Shown: positions 1 through 5,355 of the stretch, one piece after another
Layout: every line of letters starts with the position of its first letter
Position numbering within the stretch: position 1 is the stretch's first letter
NCBI GenBank assembly: GCA_945907335.1
Contig: CAMDSU010000134.1
Location: 1-5,355, forward strand
DNA from: Bordetella parapertussis
GTDB lineage: Bacteria; Pseudomonadota; Gammaproteobacteria; Burkholderiales; Burkholderiaceae_C
Direction: 5' to 3'
Length of the DNA stretch: 5,355 bases
Notes under the pieces: generated by a model
Database searches by the model: none
Seen by the model: only the letters and a program-made list of their open reading frames with translations
What the model was told of the DNA's origin: nothing
Program-made: the position numbers and the translations under genes

Positions 1-492
1 ACCACAGACCGCGGCAAGGTGTATGCCATCGGCCGTATCGGCGTCTTCACGCCCAACGGATCGCCACTCAAAGCCGATGGCAGTTTGAAAGATTTGGCGG
101 CCAGCTTGCAAGACGGACGCTTGCAAAAATTGGCCATCGCCAACCCCGAACATGCACCCTATGGAGAGCGCGCCAAACAGGTGTTGCAAAACGCCGGGTT
201 GTGGAGCGCAGTGCAAAGCAAATTGATTTTGGGCGAAAACATTTCGCAGGCCGCGCAATTCACCTTGTCGGGGTCCGCACAAGCGGGCATCATCGCGCAG
301 TCTTTGGCCGTGGCACCTGCGTTCACAGGCAAAGGACGGTTTGATTTGATTGATGCGAAAAATCACCAGCCTTTGGTGCAGCGCATGGTGTTGATCAAAC
401 CCGTGTCCGCTGCCGCACAGTCTTTTTATGATTACCTGGGCAGTGCACCGGCGCAGGCGGTACTGTCACGGTATGGCTTTGCCGTGCCTTGA
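1..492 (+). CDS. modA: ModA, periplasmic molybdate-binding protein (3' part, 5' end outside window)
   Basis: This is the C-terminal 163 residues of the substrate-binding protein of a molybdate ABC importer. The protein captures molybdate (often also tungstate) in the periplasm and delivers it to ModB. The reading frame is open from base 1, so the signal peptide and first lobe lie upstream of the window. Family features seen are IANPEHAPYG at fragment residues about 46-55, then GLW at 66-68, GENISQ at 78-83, an SG-x-A-x-x-G-I-I segment near 90-98, and the typical ModA ending FYDYLGS...RYGFAVP. The Tyr in APYG sits where the E. coli protein has Ala, and the E. coli binding-site Tyr of GIVYA is replaced by Ala here (GIIAQ). 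This resembles the Azotobacter ModA2 type more than E. coli ModA, from memory of the family. The stop lies just upstream of modB. Another oxyanion such as tungstate is possible, but the modBC neighbours support molybdate. Confidence 0.93.
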   Translation, partial: TTDRGKVYAIGRIGVFTPNGSPLKADGSLKDLAASLQDGRLQKLAIANPEHAPYGERAKQVLQNAGLWSAVQSKLILGENISQAAQFTLSGSAQAGIIAQSLAVAPAFTGKGRFDLIDAKNHQPLVQRMVLIKPVSAAAQSFYDYLGSAPAQAVLSRYGFAVP

Positions 493-1171
493 TTCACAGG
501 AGAACATCATCGATTGGCAAGCGCTTTCACTGTCATTGAAACTCGCCGCGGTCACGCTGGCATTGTTGTTGCCGCCCGGCATGCTGCTCGCGCGTTGGTT
601 GGCCTATACCGAGTTCAAAGGCAAATACCTGATTGAGGCCTTGGTGGTTTTGCCCTTGGTGTTGCCACCCACCGTGCTGGGCTATTACCTGCTGGTGTCA
701 TTTGGTGCGGCCTCACCCTTGGGTCAGTGGTTGTCAGAGCAAGGCATTCAACTTGCGTTTCATTTCTCCGGCTTGGTTGTGGCTTCCGTGTTGTTCAATA
801 TTCCGTTTTTGGTGCAACCCATACAGCGCGCGTTTGAGGCTGTGCCAGCCAACTTGAACGAAGCCGCCGCCGTATGCGGGCTAGGCAGTTGGGCCACATT
901 CTGGCGGATCGAGTTGCCCTTGGTCTGGCCCGGCGTGTTGTCGGCCATGGTGCTGACATTCGTGCATACCTTGGGTGAGTTCGGTGTGGTGTTGATGATG
1001 GGCGGCAGTATTCCGGGCGAAACCAAAACACTGGCGATTTCTATTTACGACCGTGTGCAAGCTTTTGATATCCAATCGGCTGACCGCATGGCCTTGCTGT
1101 TACTCCTCATGTCTTTGTTGGCTGTGGCGGCTTCGTTTTTTGCTACTTCGCGATTGACGAGGCGCAGATGA
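473..1171 (+). CDS. modB: ModB, molybdate ABC transporter permease
   Basis: This is the inner-membrane channel subunit of the molybdate importer, working as a dimer with ModC. From the ATG at 473 it has 232 residues; E. coli ModB has 229. About five hydrophobic segments are visible near residues 20-42, 54-77, 99-116, 150-174 and 207-223. The cytoplasmic EAA loop that docks on the ATPase is clear (EAA at 130-132, G136, LP at 148-149). The ModB signatures LPLVLPPTVLGYYLL, LGEFG (167-171) and IPGET (180-184) are present. The start is uncertain. ATG 473 is the nearest conventional codon but overlaps modA by 20 bases and has only a poor, distant AGGCGG upstream. ATC at 509 has an ideal AGGAG and gives 220 residues beginning at the conserved DWQAL. 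A further ATG at 428 gives an arginine-rich leader and looks unlikely. The stop overlaps the modC start (ATGA). The family call is secure and the first 12 residues are not. Confidence 0.95.
   Translation: MALPCLDSQENIIDWQALSLSLKLAAVTLALLLPPGMLLARWLAYTEFKGKYLIEALVVLPLVLPPTVLGYYLLVSFGAASPLGQWLSEQGIQLAFHFSGLVVASVLFNIPFLVQPIQRAFEAVPANLNEAAAVCGLGSWATFWRIELPLVWPGVLSAMVLTFVHTLGEFGVVLMMGGSIPGETKTLAISIYDRVQAFDIQSADRMALLLLLMSLLAVAASFFATSRLTRRR
498..502 (+). promoter_or_regulatory. Strong Shine-Dalgarno in the modA-modB junction
   Basis: AGGAG lies 5 bases after the modA stop. Six bases downstream, at 509-511, the in-frame codon is ATC, followed directly by the conserved ModB start region DWQAL. No ATG, GTG or TTG is in frame at the usual spacing. 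This site therefore bears on which modB start is used. Confidence 0.6.
1159..1162 (+). promoter_or_regulatory. modC ribosome binding site inside the modB end
   Basis: GAGG lies 5 bases upstream of the modC ATG at 1168, within the last codons of modB. Together with the ATGA overlap it supports this modC start and coupled translation. Confidence 0.6.
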
Positions 1172-2352
1172 CCACAGGCACTAACGAAAATAACAGCTTA
1201 GGTTTGCATGTCAGTGTGAGCCAACACTTGCCCATGCCTTTGCAAGGCAGTTTCAGCTGCGAACCCGGACAAATGCTGGCACTCGTAGGTCCCTCCGGTG
1301 CAGGCAAAACATCCATGTTGCGATTGATGGCCGGTTTGCTTAAACCCTCACAAGCCAAAGTACAGATAGCAGGTGAAATTTGGTGCGACACAGACCAAGG
1401 CATTTGTTTGTCTGCGCGTCAACGTCTGGTCGGTCTGGTGTTTCAAAACTACGCTTTGATGCCGCACATGAACGCCATAGACAATGTGTCGCTTGCCATG
1501 TTGCACTTGCCCGTGAAAGCGCGTGTGCATGCCGCCATAGACTGGCTGAATCGCATGGGCTTGACTCCTGAGCAACAACAACGTCTGCCCGCGATGTTGT
1601 CCGGTGGTCAACAACAACGGGTTGCGCTGGCCAGGGCCTTGGCCAGACAGCCTAAGTTGTTGCTGATGGACGAACCGTTTTCCGCTGTGGATCAAATGAG
1701 CCGCAGAGGGCTTTACACGTTGATTGCCGACCTGCGCCGCGACTTGCACATACCCATCGTGCTGGTCACGCATGATTTGAACGAAGCCAGACAACTGGCA
1801 GACAAACTGGTGGTGATGGATGCAGGTCAGGTGTTGCAGCAAGGTACACCTGCGCATATCCATCGATCTCCACGCAATGCGCGAGTCGCAGATCTGGTTG
1901 GCATACCCAACCGTTTTCATGGCAGATGGAGCGGTGCACAAGGACCTTACCCGGCGCCGCAAGGGTATGCTTGGTTGCAATGGTTGTTCTCGCCGCAGGA
2001 TACCCAAGGCGTGCATTTGCTGGTTCACGACAAGGGCCGGTTAAAGAAACAAAACCAAGCAGTGACTTGGGTGATCCAAGGCGACGGTTTATCGGTGCAT
2101 GACCACGCGCCAGATGTGATCAGCAATCCACCATCTATTGCATTGACTGCCAGATTGACCTCGCTGCGCAGCCTGGGTGAGATTTCTTTGGCGACGTTGG
2201 TGTTGGATAAGCCTGCTGGTTGCCAGATGCAGTTAACCTTATCCGGATCATGGCGTCAACATTTACAGCCAGAACAAACTGTGGCCGTTCACATGGATTG
2301 CAGCTGGATACATGTGATGCCTGTGCGCGATGAGGGTCAATCAAGTTCGTGA
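1168..2352 (+). CDS. modC: ModC, molybdate ABC transporter ATP-binding protein
   Basis: This is the cytoplasmic ATPase (394 residues) that powers molybdate import through ModB. The nucleotide-binding domain is complete: Walker A GPSGAGKT at 41-48, Q-loop Gln93, signature LSGGQQQR at 144-151, Walker B LLLMDEP at 164-170 with catalytic Glu169, D-loop SAVD at 172-175, and H-loop His202. Residues from about 245 to 390 form the C-terminal regulatory part. The stretch around 315-385 (TSLRSLGEISLATLVLD onward, ending in IHVMP) is compatible with a TOBE/Mop oxyanion-binding fold but is far from the E. coli Mop sequence. The spacer at 245-310 (NRFHGRW, then WLQWL and VTWVIQGDG) is, from memory, typical of Burkholderiales ModC. 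The gene begins inside the modB stop and ends the operon. The substrate is inferred from modAB; the fold alone would only say an importer ATPase. Confidence 0.95.
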   Translation: MTTGTNENNSLGLHVSVSQHLPMPLQGSFSCEPGQMLALVGPSGAGKTSMLRLMAGLLKPSQAKVQIAGEIWCDTDQGICLSARQRLVGLVFQNYALMPHMNAIDNVSLAMLHLPVKARVHAAIDWLNRMGLTPEQQQRLPAMLSGGQQQRVALARALARQPKLLLMDEPFSAVDQMSRRGLYTLIADLRRDLHIPIVLVTHDLNEARQLADKLVVMDAGQVLQQGTPAHIHRSPRNARVADLVGIPNRFHGRWSGAQGPYPAPQGYAWLQWLFSPQDTQGVHLLVHDKGRLKKQNQAVTWVIQGDGLSVHDHAPDVISNPPSIALTARLTSLRSLGEISLATLVLDKPAGCQMQLTLSGSWRQHLQPEQTVAVHMDCSWIHVMPVRDEGQSSS

Positions 2353-2400
2353 TGTGTTCAGTGCAAGGCGTACTCTTAGCTCATGTGCAACACGCAATAT

Positions 2401-2438
2401 GCAGAACTTTTCAAGAGAACTCTGCTGAGAAAACAGCA
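2401..2438. repeat. Two overlapping short inverted repeats
   Basis: GCAGA (2401-2405) pairs with TCTGC (2421-2425). TGCTG (2423-2427) pairs with CAGCA (2434-2438) around a 6-base loop. The two stems share bases 2423-2425 and cannot form together. Inside the first stem, TTTT can also pair with AGAA around a CAAG loop. Each stem is only 5 perfect pairs, so chance is possible, and no T-run follows. Confidence 0.3.
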
Positions 2439-2468
2439 CTATCAAAGCATTCATCTGCTGTGACGTAA

Positions 2469-2510
2469 TGCTCATTAAATTGAAGATTAATTTAAGAAAA
2501 GTTATGAGCA
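2469..2510. repeat. Imperfect long hairpin, possible bidirectional transcript end
   Basis: TGCTCA (2469-2474) pairs with TGAGCA (2505-2510). Immediately inside, TTAAATT (2475-2481) pairs with AATTTAA (2489-2495) around a 7-base loop. The right arm has a 9-base unpaired bulge (2496-2504) between the two halves. That gives 13 pairs in all, though the inner half is entirely A/T and weak. It lies between two convergent operons, where a shared 3' end would be useful. There is no adjacent T-run, so a role as transcript end or mRNA stabiliser is inference only. Confidence 0.35.
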
Positions 2511-2529
2511 AGACCAGCTGAGCCATTCA

Positions 2530-2562
2530 AAGTCACTATTTGCTAAAAAATTTTCATGACTT
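2530..2562. repeat. Inverted repeat spanning the fdsD stop
   Basis: AAGTCA (2530-2535) and TGACTT (2557-2562) are perfect inverted repeats. They flank a 21-base, very AT-rich centre that contains the fdsD stop codon and an A6TTTT run. On the fdsD transcript the run reads as Us inside the loop rather than after the stem, which is not the intrinsic-terminator layout. Confidence 0.25.
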
Positions 2563-2793
2563 GGTGACAGGGTTCAAAGTCTGACGGTATTGCACCACGG
2601 CTTGTGTCACCAGTTCAGACAACTCAGTGGTTTGGCCGTTGTCCATGCATTCAAAAAGTTTCAAGCGCATGCGTGGCTCCCAAAACTTACGAATATGGTT
2701 GGCAATGCCTTCCAACGCCTCTTCACGGTCCGGGTAGGCTGAGAAAAATTGACCAATTTGATTGGCCATACTGACCAGGTTATGGATGTCCAT
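2554..2793 (-). CDS. fdsD: FdsD, delta subunit of NAD-dependent formate dehydrogenase
   Basis: This is a small (79-residue) accessory subunit of the soluble, NAD-linked, molybdenum formate dehydrogenase. In the fds family it is the last gene of the operon, and the protein associates with FdsA and helps assembly or stability. It is neither a redox nor a catalytic subunit. The family pattern is clear: MDIHNLVSMANQIGQFF at the N-terminus, then PDREEAL at 22-28 and IANHIRKFWEPRMR at 31-44. There are no cysteine motifs, membrane segment or signal peptide. The start chosen is the ATG at 2793-2791, where the conserved MDIHNLV begins. A TTG eight codons upstream (2817) is in frame but has no ribosome site and would add a non-conserved leader. 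The gene overlaps the end of fdhD by 14 bases and has only a weak GAGA upstream, which suggests coupled translation. Confidence 0.93.
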   Translation of the reverse strand: MDIHNLVSMANQIGQFFSAYPDREEALEGIANHIRKFWEPRMRLKLFECMDNGQTTELSELVTQAVVQYRQTLNPVTKS

Positions 2794-3577
2794 GGGTTTC
2801 AGTCTCGGTGGATTCAATAAAAGCTGTGGATAAAAACCGCTCGGGGTAGCTATAAGCGGTGAAGCTGTCGCCGCGCACCTGACCGGCGAGCAGCAGGTTG
2901 TGGGACAGAGCTATCTCGACGGCCAAGCGCGTCGGTGCTGACACCGCAGTCAATGCGCCTGCGCCGGATTGGATGGTTTTTTGCACCATCTCAAAACTGG
3001 CGCGACTGGTGATGCAAACAAAGCCTTGCATCGCATCCACATGGGCTTTGGTCATCGCGCCAATGAGTTTGTCCAGGGCGTTGTGACGGCCAACATCTTC
3101 ACGCACGATGTGAATGACACCTTTCATATCAGACCAAGCAGCCGCGTGCGTGGCTCCGGTTTGCAATTTCAAAGGTTGCAGCGCACGCAGTCCGGCGTGC
3201 GCGCGTTGCATGGCTTGCACATCCACATTCACCACTGGCGCTTGCGGCAATGACAACTTGACTTGCGCCAAGCTGTCTGTGCCACACAAGCCGCAACCGG
3301 TGCGCCCAGCCATACTGCGTTTGCGTTCTTTCAAACGCGCTTCGCATTGGGCTGCAATGTCGATGTGTACTTCCATGCCAAGTGCTTGCTCAAGGACTTC
3401 AACACCATACAGTTGCGAAGCTTGGTCTATCAAACCTTCACTCAGCGCAAAACCGAGTGCAAAGTCTTCCAAGTGCAAAGGCGTGGCCATCATGACGGCA
3501 TGTGAGATACCGTTGAACACCAAGGCCACTGGCACTTCTTCTGCCAGATGTTCACTTGATGCCAATTGCATCTTCAC
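2780..3577 (-). CDS. fdhD: FdhD/FdsC, sulfurtransferase chaperone for formate dehydrogenase
   Basis: This 265-residue protein activates formate dehydrogenase. In the E. coli homologue FdhD, sulfur is passed from the cysteine desulfurase IscS to the bis-MGD cofactor before insertion. The homologue in fds operons, FdsC, binds the cofactor for FdsA. Visible hallmarks are AEEVPVALVFNGISHAVMM at 12-30, LEDFALGFALSEG at 36-48, GRTGCGLCG at 91-99 with the sulfur-relay Cys95 and Cys98, TGATHAAAW at 140-148, EDVGRHNALDKL at 160-171 and SRASFEMVQK further on. The start is GTG at 3577-3575, overlapping the fdsA stop as GTGA, with GAGGTGG seven bases upstream. An ATG two codons later is possible. An in-frame TGA 15 bases upstream rules out a longer protein. 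Compared with E. coli FdhD (277 residues) the N-terminus is about 27 residues shorter before AEEVPVAL. It sits between fdsA and fdsD. Confidence 0.97.
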   Translation of the reverse strand: MKMQLASSEHLAEEVPVALVFNGISHAVMMATPLHLEDFALGFALSEGLIDQASQLYGVEVLEQALGMEVHIDIAAQCEARLKERKRSMAGRTGCGLCGTDSLAQVKLSLPQAPVVNVDVQAMQRAHAGLRALQPLKLQTGATHAAAWSDMKGVIHIVREDVGRHNALDKLIGAMTKAHVDAMQGFVCITSRASFEMVQKTIQSGAGALTAVSAPTRLAVEIALSHNLLLAGQVRGDSFTAYSYPERFLSTAFIESTETETHGHP

Positions 3578-5355
3578 TTGCCGACCACCTCAAAACTGTC
3601 TGACTGTGCTTTGGCGAGTAAATCCAGTTGGTTTTTATTGAAACGCTGGTAGTTTTGCTGCCATTCGGAAGGCTGACTCACCGCCACGACTTGCACCGCT
3701 GTCACTTTGTACTCGGGGCAGTTGGTGGCCCAGTCGGATGCATCGGTGGTGATCACATTCGCGCCGGATTCAGGGAAGTGGAAGGTGGTGTAGACCACAC
3801 CGGCTTGCATGGCCTCGGTCACGCGGGCCCGCAACACGGTGCGCCCGGAGCGGCTCTCGATGCCTACCCAGTCATGGTCGTTGATGCCGCGTTCTTCAGC
3901 ATCATGCGGGTGAATGTCCAAGCGGTCTTCGTCGTGCCACTGGTTGTTGTCGGTGCGCCGGGTTTGCGCGCCCACGTTGTATTGCGACAAGATGCGACCC
4001 GTGGTCAGCAGTAAAGGAAATTTACGCGTGACTTTTTCTGGTGTCGCCACGTACTGCGTCGGGAAGAATTTGCCTTTGCCGCGCACAAAGCCTTGGGTGT
4101 GCATGATGTCAACGCCTGCGTCTGCGGTGTCCGCATTGCAAGGCCATTGCAAGCTGGTGTGCTGGTCAATTTTTTCGTAGCTGACGCCGGCAAAACTTGG
4201 TGTCAGTGCAGCAATTTCTTTCATGATTTCTTGCGGATGCGCATAGTGCATGTCGTAGCCAAGCGCTTTCGCCAGTTTGACCGTGACTTCCCAGTCGGCC
4301 AAGCCAGCCATCGGCGGCATGGCCTGACGCACACGCGATATGCGACGCTCGGCATTGGTGAAAGTGCCGTCTTTTTCCAAGAAGGAGGAACCCGGCAAAA
4401 ACACATGCGCGTATTTGGCGGTTTCATTCAAAAAGATGTCTTGCACCACGATGCATTCCATCGCCGACAAGGCCGCGGCCACGTGTTGCGTGTCCGGGTC
4501 GGATTGCACAATGTCTTCGCCTTGGCAATACAAACCAAGGAAAGAGCCGTCCATGGCGGCGTCAAACATATTGGGAATGCGCAAGCCGGGTTCGGGGCTG
4601 AGTGTCACGCCCCATGCACCTTCAAACAATGTGCGGGTGGTGGTGTCAGAGATATGGCGGTAGCCGGGCAACTCGTGTGGGAAGCTACCCATGTCGCAAG
4701 CACCTTGCACATTGTTTTGACCGCGCAAGGGGTTGACGCCCACGCCTTCGCGTCCGACCATGCCGCAAGCCATAGACAAATTGGCAATGCCCATGACCAT
4801 GGTCGTACCTTGTGAATGCTCGGTCACGCCTAGGCCGTAGTAAATGGCCGAGTTAGGGCCTGCGGCGTACATGCGGGCAGCGGCGCGCACTTCGGCTGCG
4901 GGCACACCAGTGACGCTCTCGAAAGCCTCGGGTGAATTTTCGTGCTTGGAAACAAACTCGCACCATTCGTTAAAGCTCTTGTCATCACAACGGTTGGCCA
5001 CATAGTCTTTGGCGACCAGGCCTTCGGTGACCACCACGTGTGCCAGTGAGTTGATGAGCGCGACATTGGTGCCGGGGCGCAAAGCCAAATGGTGTTGCGC
5101 CTTCACGTGCGGGCTGCTGACCAGATCGATTTTGCGCGGGTCAGCGACGATGAGCTTGGCGCCATCGCGTAAACGGCGTTTCATGCGGGACGCAAACACC
5201 GGGTGTGCATCCGTGGGGTTGGCGCCTATGACCAGCAATACATCGGCGTGTTCCACCGATTTGAAGGTTTGCGTGCCGGCCGATGTGCCAAAAGTTTGAC
5301 CCAGACCGTAGCCGGTGGGTGAATGGCAAACGCGGGCGCAGGTGTCGACGTTGTT
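3574..5355 (-). CDS. fdsA: FdsA, alpha (molybdenum) subunit of NAD-dependent formate dehydrogenase (C-terminal part)
   Basis: This is the catalytic subunit that oxidises formate to CO2 at a Mo-bis-MGD centre. Electrons pass through Fe-S clusters to FdsB/FdsG and NAD+, in the cytoplasm. The frame is open to the window edge, giving the last 593 residues. About 375 N-terminal residues, including the Fe-S cluster domains, lie beyond 5355. The fragment opens with ARVCHSPTGYGL. Cys10 is the Mo ligand, so this is a Cys rather than a selenocysteine enzyme, and His11 is its catalytic neighbour. Arg211 in NPLRGQNNVQGACDMG is the second catalytic residue. The Cys-to-Arg distance of 201 equals that of Rhodobacter capsulatus FdsA (Cys386, Arg587). 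The molybdopterin oxidoreductase domain covers about 1-410. The cofactor-binding C-terminal domain covers about 446-560 (FPLLLTTGRILSQYN to YKVTAVQV). The gene overlaps fdhD by four bases. Upstream neighbours should be fdsB and fdsG. Confidence 0.97.
   Translation of the reverse strand, partial: NNVDTCARVCHSPTGYGLGQTFGTSAGTQTFKSVEHADVLLVIGANPTDAHPVFASRMKRRLRDGAKLIVADPRKIDLVSSPHVKAQHHLALRPGTNVALINSLAHVVVTEGLVAKDYVANRCDDKSFNEWCEFVSKHENSPEAFESVTGVPAAEVRAAARMYAAGPNSAIYYGLGVTEHSQGTTMVMGIANLSMACGMVGREGVGVNPLRGQNNVQGACDMGSFPHELPGYRHISDTTTRTLFEGAWGVTLSPEPGLRIPNMFDAAMDGSFLGLYCQGEDIVQSDPDTQHVAAALSAMECIVVQDIFLNETAKYAHVFLPGSSFLEKDGTFTNAERRISRVRQAMPPMAGLADWEVTVKLAKALGYDMHYAHPQEIMKEIAALTPSFAGVSYEKIDQHTSLQWPCNADTADAGVDIMHTQGFVRGKGKFFPTQYVATPEKVTRKFPLLLTTGRILSQYNVGAQTRRTDNNQWHDEDRLDIHPHDAEERGINDHDWVGIESRSGRTVLRARVTEAMQAGVVYTTFHFPESGANVITTDASDWATNCPEYKVTAVQVVAVSQPSEWQQNYQRFNKNQLDLLAKAQSDSFEVVGK
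3585..3591 (-). promoter_or_regulatory. fdhD ribosome binding site inside the fdsA end
   Basis: On the minus strand GAGGTGG lies in the last fdsA codons, seven bases before the GTG at 3577. The ATG at 3571 would be 13 bases away. This spacing favours the GTG start, which overlaps the fdsA stop as GTGA. Confidence 0.55.

Larger units (their letters stand above)
2353..2553. other. Convergent intergenic region between the mod and fds operons
   Basis: These 201 bases separate the modC stop from the fdsD stop and are visibly richer in A and T than the flanking genes. I see no convincing gene, tRNA or promoter here. The region holds several short inverted repeats, listed separately where they look better than chance. 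None is followed by a clean T-run on either strand, so a canonical intrinsic terminator cannot be called. Transcription from both sides must end somewhere here or run antisense into the opposing operon. Confidence 0.8.

Noticed and set aside
428..472. The more upstream ATG 428 as the modB start
   Set aside because: It would overlap modA by 65 bases and add a leader with a run of arginines, which is not seen in ModB proteins. No ribosome site precedes it.
1573..1619. An 11-base direct repeat, CAACAACAACG, twice in modC
   Set aside because: The copies are 36 bases apart and in frame. They simply encode two Gln-Gln-Gln-Arg stretches, one of them the ABC signature, so this is coding constraint rather than a regulatory repeat.
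1348..2028. A 226-codon open frame on the minus strand inside modC
   Set aside because: It lies wholly opposite a complete, motif-rich ATPase gene. Its translation is His/Gln-rich with no recognisable domain, as expected from the antisense of this codon usage.
2341..2526. A 61-codon minus-strand frame in the intergenic gap with a hydrophobic N-terminus, just after fdsD
   Set aside because: It has no ribosome site before its ATG, overlaps the modC end antisense, and the hydrophobic look follows from AT-rich DNA. A small membrane protein cannot be fully excluded, but nothing positive supports it.
3114..3641. A 175-codon plus-strand frame across fdhD and the fdsA end
   Set aside because: It is opposite conserved FdhD motifs including the CxxC, and its Ala/Cys/Ser-rich product has no family resemblance.
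4093..4815. A 240-codon open frame on the plus strand opposite fdsA
   Set aside because: fdsA is conserved throughout this stretch, including around the catalytic Arg. The antisense translation has no family features and is a shadow of codon bias.
1..5355. Searches by eye for CRISPR arrays, tRNAs, insertion sequences and attachment sites
   Set aside because: No regularly spaced repeats, tRNA-like cloverleaf, transposase or terminal inverted repeats were seen. All but about 200 bases are accounted for by recognised genes.

Overview
The window is an ordinary-looking piece of a bacterial chromosome. Five gene products are clearly recognisable by family and a sixth is very likely, and almost all the DNA is coding. 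It most resembles a betaproteobacterium of the order Burkholderiales. The reasons are the fds-type NAD-linked formate dehydrogenase gene order (fdsA, then an fdhD/fdsC homologue, then fdsD), the style of the ModB and ModC proteins, and the moderate GC content judged by eye. Genus cannot be fixed from the sequence alone.

Plus strand, 1-2352: a molybdate ABC importer operon in the order modA (3' part only), modB, modC. ModA is the periplasmic binding protein, ModB the membrane channel and ModC the ATPase. The genes are packed tightly. The modB-modC junction is an ATGA stop/start overlap. The modA-modB junction is odd: a good Shine-Dalgarno (SD) sequence sits where modB should begin, but the codon at the right distance is ATC rather than ATG.

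Positions 2353-2553: a short, relatively AT-rich gap between the two convergent operons. It holds several inverted repeats but no classic hairpin-plus-T-run terminator and no convincing gene.

Minus strand, 5355 down to 2554: the 3' end of a formate dehydrogenase operon, transcribed fdsA (C-terminal 593 residues), fdhD/fdsC, fdsD. FdsA carries the Mo-bis-MGD active site, with the Cys-His pair and the catalytic Arg both visible. FdhD/FdsC is the sulfurtransferase/cofactor chaperone that activates it. FdsD is the small accessory subunit. The three genes overlap by 4 and 14 bases, so they are probably translationally coupled. fdsB and fdsG would be expected beyond position 5355.

The two operons make sense together: the first imports molybdate and the second encodes a molybdenum enzyme that oxidises formate to CO2 with NAD+. 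I found no mobile element, CRISPR array, RNA gene or clearly new system. The points worth a second look are the modB start, the short FdhD N-terminus, the anion-site variation in ModA, the diverged ModC tail and the convergent intergenic hairpins.
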